Part shown: positions 59,010 through 64,000 of the stretch, in pieces
Numbering within the stretch: the first letter of the stretch is position 1
Layout: every line of letters begins with the position of its first letter
Origin: Circinella minor
Lineage: Eukaryota; Mucoromycota; Mucoromycetes; Mucorales; Lichtheimiaceae
Length of the DNA: 64,000 nucleotides
NCBI GenBank assembly: GCA_016758965.1
Contig: JAEPRB010000055.1
Span: 62,001 to 126,000, forward strand
Direction of reading: 5' to 3'
Notes under the pieces: model-generated
What the model was told of the DNA's origin: nothing
Database searches by the model: none
The model's input: the letters and a program-made list of their open reading frames with translations, nothing else
Program-made: the position numbers and the translations under genes

Positions 59010-59652
59010 ATGTTTCGATTAACAACACATTCATTTCTAATAACAAAAAGAACCTTTACAACAAGTCATGGTAATAAAATTATAACTATTGGTTGTTCCC
59101 ATGGAAACGATTTATAAAACCATTTTCATTTTTTTTTAATAATAATAAAATAAAAAACCCATAGTCATTCCAAAAAATAACGAATCCATTAAAATCGATA
59201 GCGATTGTCTGGTAAAGAAAAAATATTCAAGGGTGTGTGTGTGGGGGTTCCTGGTTTTATTTATTTTAAACTAATTCCCGAAAATAAATTAGCCAACTTC
59301 TCCAACATGGTCTATAAAATCCTTATTAAATGTTAATTCAGAACAACAACAAAAAGGCATTACAGATAAACAGTTTAACCATTTGTTTCGGTTAGCACAA
59401 TTAAGACCACCGGAGAGTCAAAAAGAGAAAGAGAATCTTAAACATGATTTAGATCAAATATTACGATTTACAGAACATATTCAATACTTAGAAACAAGTC
59501 AAGTTGAACCTTTAATTCAATTATGGGAACACAATGTTGGAATGATAACACGAAAAGATCAAATTAATCAAGATAAAAAAGAATTAAAAGGAAGAACCTT
59601 ATTAAAAAATGCTGAAAAAAAACATGGTTATTTCTATATTGTACCAAATTAA
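59010..59652 (+). CDS. GATC: Mitochondrial glutamyl-tRNA(Gln) amidotransferase subunit C (GatC)
   Basis: Small subunit of the GatCAB amidotransferase that converts Glu-tRNA(Gln) to Gln-tRNA(Gln) in mitochondria. Three exons: 59010..59070, 59165..59211, 59293..59652, giving 155 aa. The leader MFRLTTHSFLITKRTFTTSH is Arg/Thr-rich, as expected for mitochondrial import. Conserved parts: PTWSIKSLL (seen in fungal GatC), HLFRLAQLRPP, LKHDLDQILRFTEHIQ, then VEPL, and the C-terminal KGRTLLKNA...YFYIVP. A two-exon alternative using an acceptor at 59341 is also in frame but would delete PTWSIKSLL, so I prefer three exons. The neighbouring downstream gene is also mitochondrial. Confidence 0.83.
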
Positions 59653-60044
59653 TAAAACCATTAACCCACTTTAGCGGAATAATTTTTTTTTTTTTTAGTT
59701 CAAACAATTCTCGGCTATTTTCCTTTTAGGTCTTTAAATGCATTATAACTAAGCAAGTGCTGTGTAATGTGTGTGTGGGGGAGGGAGGGAGGAGAAGGAT
59801 AAAGGTGGAGTGTTAAGATGGAGAAAAGGAAATAAATAAAAGAGAATCAAAAAATTATGATTGGTTTACCGCATTTTTTTTTTCTTATTTCAAATAAAAC
59901 AAACAAACAAAAAAAGTAATAATTTCTACAACAACAACCAACAACCAACAACATAACTCAAACTTTTTTTTCCCTTTAAACATAATCCTTTTTCTTTTCT
60001 TTCTTCTTAATATACCAAAAAAAAATAATATATAAAAATTGGCG
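59653..60044. other. Intergenic region between GatC and the carrier gene
   Basis: A 392-bp same-strand spacer with a G-rich stretch (59771-59810) and A/T runs. No gene is seen. A TATA-like TAATATATAAAA lies at about 60026-60037, very close to the start at 60045. Confidence 0.4.
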
Positions 60045-61216
60045 ATGATCGCTCGATCGAGTGTTATTCGTCTACCGTCAAATAGTAACAATAATAATAA
60101 TACTCCTGGTCAAACAAATAAAGCACCTCCATTCTATACAGGTGGCGTTGCTAGTTGTGTAGCTACATTTGTTTCACACCCTTTTGATCTTACCAAAGTA
60201 CGATTACAAACCATTCGTCGTAAACAACATCAACAACAATGGCGTCGTTTTCAACCAAGTAAAATGTTTAAAGTCATGTGGACTATTTCTCGTACAGAAG
60301 GTGTCCGTGCACTTTATAGTGGATTATCAGCTAGTTTATTACGACAAGGCACTTATTCTACTATTCGATTTGGTCTCTATGATAAATTTAAGTGGATTGT
60401 TGCTCGTAATGAAAGTATGTAGAATTTTTTTTTTTTTTACTGTTTTATTTTCTAGGAATATAAGTATTTATAATTTCCAAATTTATAGAACCTACATTTC
60501 AACAATTATTATTTTGTTCTACAGCAGCTGGTGTTTTGGGTGGGTGTTTTGGTCAACCAAGTGATGTTGTTAATGTACGTATGCAAAATGATGGTCAATT
60601 ACCTTTAGAACAACGACGTAATTATAAAAATGCAATTGATGGGATTATCCGTATTTGTCGTGAAGAAGGTCCACGTGTATTATTTCGTGGATTAGGATCA
60701 AGTACCAATCGTGCTGTTTTAATGACAGTATCTCAAATGACCAGTTATGATATGTTTAAGGATATGTTTGTTACTAGATTTGGATTATATGATGGTTTAT
60801 TAACTCATTTTGCAGCTAGTTTATCAGCAGTAAGTTTATATAAATACTTGTGTATAATATCGAGAGATACCTTGATAATAACAGTCATTTAATATTTTAT
60901 TTAGGCATTCGTAGCAACTACAGTAACTTCACCTTTAGATGTTTGTAAAACTTTGATTATGAGTGCTCATTTAACAAACCCAGCATCGGATGTGTTAGGA
61001 AAACATCCAATAAAAATTATGATTCATATGGTGAAAACAGAAGGATTTGGTTCTCTTTTTAAAGGTTGGACAGCTGCATTTATTCGACTTGGTCCACATA
61101 CCATTGTGACATTCTTGGTTATGGAAAGACTTAAAGAATGGCATAATCAATTACCTAAACAACAAGAAGGTGATATTTTAACCTCTACTACAACAGCACC
61201 TACTACAATTGTTTAG
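60045..61216 (+). CDS. DIC1: Mitochondrial carrier, dicarboxylate type (DIC1/SLC25A10-like)
   Basis: Inner-membrane carrier exchanging dicarboxylates such as malate or succinate for phosphate (family knowledge). Exons: 60045..60414, 60489..60829, 60905..61216, giving 340 aa. Three repeats each carry a Px[DE]xx[KR]-like signature: PFDLTKVRLQ, PSDVVNVRMQ and PLDVCKT. The second, with PSDVVNVRMQNDG and NRAVLMTVSQMTSYD, is characteristic of the DIC group. The N-terminus has an Asn-rich low-complexity extension before FYTGGVASC. The start at 60045 is the first ATG (MIARSSVIR). A Thr-rich tail (STTTAPTTIV) extends slightly beyond the usual end. Substrate preference is inferred. Confidence 0.9.
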
Positions 61217-61483
61217 ATAAAATGTATATAGATATTATTTCATAATTGTTATTGTTTTTTTTTTTCTTACATAATTCTTTCGATATACCTTTGCTTTTCT
61301 TTTCCTTTTTTATTTTTTTTTTGTATTATACACTTGCTTTTGTTTTATCATTATCATTGTCATTATCATTTTTTATCATTATCATTATATTTTCCTTTTA
61401 TAGAAGATATTTTTTTTTATTAATCTAGAATTTATTAGTTATACATTATATTAAAGAATGGATTATAAAAAATATTTTAATTT

Positions 61484-61689
61484 TTAATTTGCATCGACAC
61501 CTCCTGGACCCAACTTGAAACGATGAACAACAGAACGTGGAATTTCATCTTCATGATGAGTTACCATAATAAGTGATTGATTTGGTCTCATATGTTCTTC
61601 TAACCATGTATTAATATTTTTAATCATTTTATCATCTAAACCTTGAAAAGGTTCATCCCAAATAATAAGTTCAGGCATTTTCACCTACA

Positions 61690-61720
<31 letters not shown>

Positions 61721-63341
61721 CATTATTTAATGAATCATCTATTTCTTTCCTCTTTCTTTTATATATATATATATACTTTACCAGTGATCGAATAAGTAAA
61801 ACCATTCTTTGTTCTCCAGAAGACATATCTCTTAATTTTCTATCCATAAATGACTCCATACTAAAATCTTTAAATAATTGTCTAACAACTTTGATTTGTT
61901 CCTCAGAAATAGGACGAGGTACCACCACATCAAAAAAACCAGTACCAGCTGCTTCCAATCCAGTCAATCCTTGATTAAAATATAAATGAATTTCAGGACT
62001 CACAAGGCCTACTTTTTGTTTAATTTCCCAAATGGATTCACCCGTACCACGACGACGACCAAATAAATATAATTCATTTGCATATGCTTGTGGATGATCT
62101 CCAGTTAAAAAGGATAATAATGTCGTTTTACCCGATCCATTTTCTCCTAAAAGAGCCCATCTTTCTCCTTGTCCAACTGTCCATGTAATATTATCAAGTA
62201 TTTTGGTACCACTATAAATAACATTGACATTTTTTAATTCAACAACGGATGGAGATGGAGTATTGTTTTCTTGTTGTTGTTTCTTGATAATTTGTTGTTG
62301 TTGTTGTCGATAGGCTTCACGTTCTTGTTCTTCTTGTTGTTTTAATTTATCTCGTTTTTCAAGAAATTCTTTTGGTTTACCTTGCCATTCAATTTCCATA
62401 TCTTTAAGTGCGACTACATCAGTGGCCCAGATTGGAAATTCATCTTGTGGACGTAAAACAAGAACGACAGGTGTATCCAAGTCACCCAAAGTTTCAAGTA
62501 ATCTAGATCGATGTTGAACATCCAAACCCACTATATTATTATTATTATTATTATTAATATTAATATATTATATCTACGATTGATATAATTAAAACAAAAA
62601 CTTACTAAGAGGTTCATCAAGAATCAACATGGCAGGTTTTTGTAAAAGAGCACGTGCAATTCGTGCACGTCGAGTTTGACCATTAGATAATTTAACAAAG
62701 GATAATGACATTAAATGTTTAATATCCAATTTTTCAATCACTTTATCTAAAGCTTCTGGATCTACTTTATCTTTTTCAAGATAATGAGCTAATGTCACAT
62801 CATTATCTGGATCACTAAAATAAATAGAATTGTTCTTATTTATAAGAAACCACTTTTTCAATATCTATCTATCTATTTTTTTTTTACCTAAAATTGAATC
62901 GTTCTTGATAATAATGACCACTATAAGAAAATGTACCCGAATCTTCTTTAAATGATACAAGTCGAATTTGTTCAGAAGGATAAGGTGAATTTACTACAGG
63001 CCATTTCGCTGCTGATAATGGTTTTACTTGATGTCGACCTGCAATTGTCTTGAGAAAAAAAAAAAAAAAAAAGGATTAAGTTCTTATTTTATTTTTTATG
63101 CATTCTTTTATTTTATTTTATTTTCGGAAATCTGTACCTCAGCAAGAGTAGATCGACCTGCACCTACTGAACCAATAATGACAAGACGTTGATCATTATT
63201 AATATTTAAAGTCAAATTTTTTAAAGCAGGTTCTTTTACACCAAAACGATGAATATTTGCATTATTAAATTGAACTAAGGTATGTGTAAAACGATAATGT
63301 TTAATAATATTTTGAGTTGTAGCGGTGTTATAACGAAGCAT
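61484..63341 (-). CDS. Twin-ATPase ABC protein (YDR061W / ModF-like)
   Basis: Soluble ABC ATPase with two nucleotide-binding domains and no membrane segment. Exons in transcript order: 63138..63341, 62888..63048, 62606..62814, 61782..62530, 61484..61684, giving 507 aa. NBD1: Walker A region GSVGAGRST (Lys replaced by Arg63), signature LSNGQTRRARIARAL, Walker B MLILDEPL. A Gln/Lys-rich linker follows (EEQEREAYRQQQQQ). NBD2: GENGSGKTT, signature MSSGEQRM, Walker B LIIWDEPFQGLDD, switch His in MVTHHEDE. Yeast YDR061W and bacterial ModF/PhrA have this layout; their physiological role is poorly known. A basic N-terminal leader (MLRYNTATTQNIIKHYR) could direct it to mitochondria. Confidence 0.83.
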
Positions 63342-64000
63342 AATAATAATAATAATAATAATAAAAGGGGGGGGGGGAGAGAGAAAGTTGTCAGGGTATT
63401 TTAGTCTAGTTATTATTTCTTATTGAGGAACAAAGAAGTTTAAATGACAAGGTGGATTTGTATAAAGATGTTTGAGTTACACGATCTTTTCGGAAAATGT
63501 TGGTTCCATGGAATTATTATTTTAAAAAAGCTAAACCAACCAGTTAAAAATTATATTATTCTATGATTCATTATTTTATTTATGCAAAAAAATACATCAT
63601 TTTTATTCAAATAATAAAATAAAAACCTCTTTTTTTTTTTTTGGTAATATAATAAAGATATTTTCTTAATAATATATATATTTATATATGTGTATACTTT
63701 GTTTTTAAATAAACTTATCTTATTAGGTAAGCTGATGATGATGATTGATGGTTGTTGATGATGCCAAATGATAATACTTTAACCTAAAAATTCCCATATC
63801 TTCCCGCTCTTCCCTTTATTTTCTTTTTATTTTATTTTTTTGCAATGGATGATATCATAGATGGTTCATGTTTTTTTTTAGAATTTCTATTCCATATTAT
63901 GTTTTATATTATGATGTATATATAGATTATTTGATGTAGGAAGCCGGACCTATATAGGTTATATGTAAGTACATATAGTAAATAAAAATAAGTATATTAT
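63342..64000. other. 5' flank of the ABC gene to window end
   Basis: Immediately upstream of the start lie (AAT)n (63342-63364), then G12 (63367-63378) and GA-rich DNA; on the transcript sense this is CT-rich, C-run, T-rich, ATG. The rest is AT-rich, with TATATATA-type strings near 63674-63690. No gene is seen before the window ends. Confidence 0.4.

Noticed and set aside
59071..59341. Two-exon GatC model using the TTCAG acceptor at 59341
   Set aside because: In frame, but it removes PTWSIKSLL, which fungal GatC proteins keep; a three-exon model explains all conserved parts.
1..64000. CRISPR arrays or bacterial operon features
   Set aside because: No regularly spaced direct repeats; introns and gene content are eukaryotic.

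Overview
The window is nuclear DNA of an AT-rich filamentous fungus. Almost every gene has several short introns, mostly 50-150 bp, with GT..AG ends. The gene complement (proteasome, tubulin folding, mitochondrial translation, mitochondrial carriers), the HSPA12-like Hsp70, the F-BAR/RhoGAP protein, the Rua1-type regulator and the style of the degenerate LINE suggest an early-diverging lineage, most likely Mucoromycota (Mucorales). That placement is inference; no species is claimed. All exon models were built by hand from splice sites and reading-frame continuity.

Left part (1-22.9 kb) is gene-dense. In order it holds: the 3' part of an Rpn13/ADRM1 proteasomal ubiquitin receptor (+); an F-box protein (-); an F-BAR/RhoGAP protein (+); a Ubc1/UBE2K-type E2 (-); a Dbp8/DDX49 DEAD-box helicase (-); a gene-poor 1.5 kb with a U2-like fragment; a small unrecognised membrane protein (+); an acyl-CoA thioesterase-like protein with a 4-nt micro-exon (+); an HSPA12-like Hsp70 ATPase (-); Rsm22/METTL17 (+); and a cysteine-less E2-fold protein resembling AKTIP/FTS (-).

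Middle part (22.9-50 kb) is the accessory region. It has a decayed non-LTR retrotransposon fragment (-) with a GC-richer island at its edge, a zinc-knuckle Gag/ORF1-like gene (-), tubulin cofactor B (-), dipeptidyl peptidase III (-), a homeodomain factor (+) between two very long non-coding stretches, and a 4.3 kb zone (44.9-49.3 kb) of broken ORFs that looks like an old transposon.

Right part (50-64 kb) is dense again: a Rua1-C-type regulator (-), a WD40 protein of about 936 aa (-) head-to-head with an acidic zinc-finger protein (+), mitochondrial GatC (+), a mitochondrial dicarboxylate-type carrier (+), and a twin-ATPase ABC protein (-).

The strongest unusual signals are: a DPP III whose HExxGH zinc motif is shortened to HELGH; a 4-nt internal exon rebuilding a conserved Gly-Gly; an arginine replacing the Walker A lysine in the first ABC domain; and a 21-nt near-match to the branch-site-recognition region of U2 snRNA. 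I did not find a clearly new multi-gene system. The 44.9-49.3 kb zone is the best candidate for an undescribed element family, but it is decayed.
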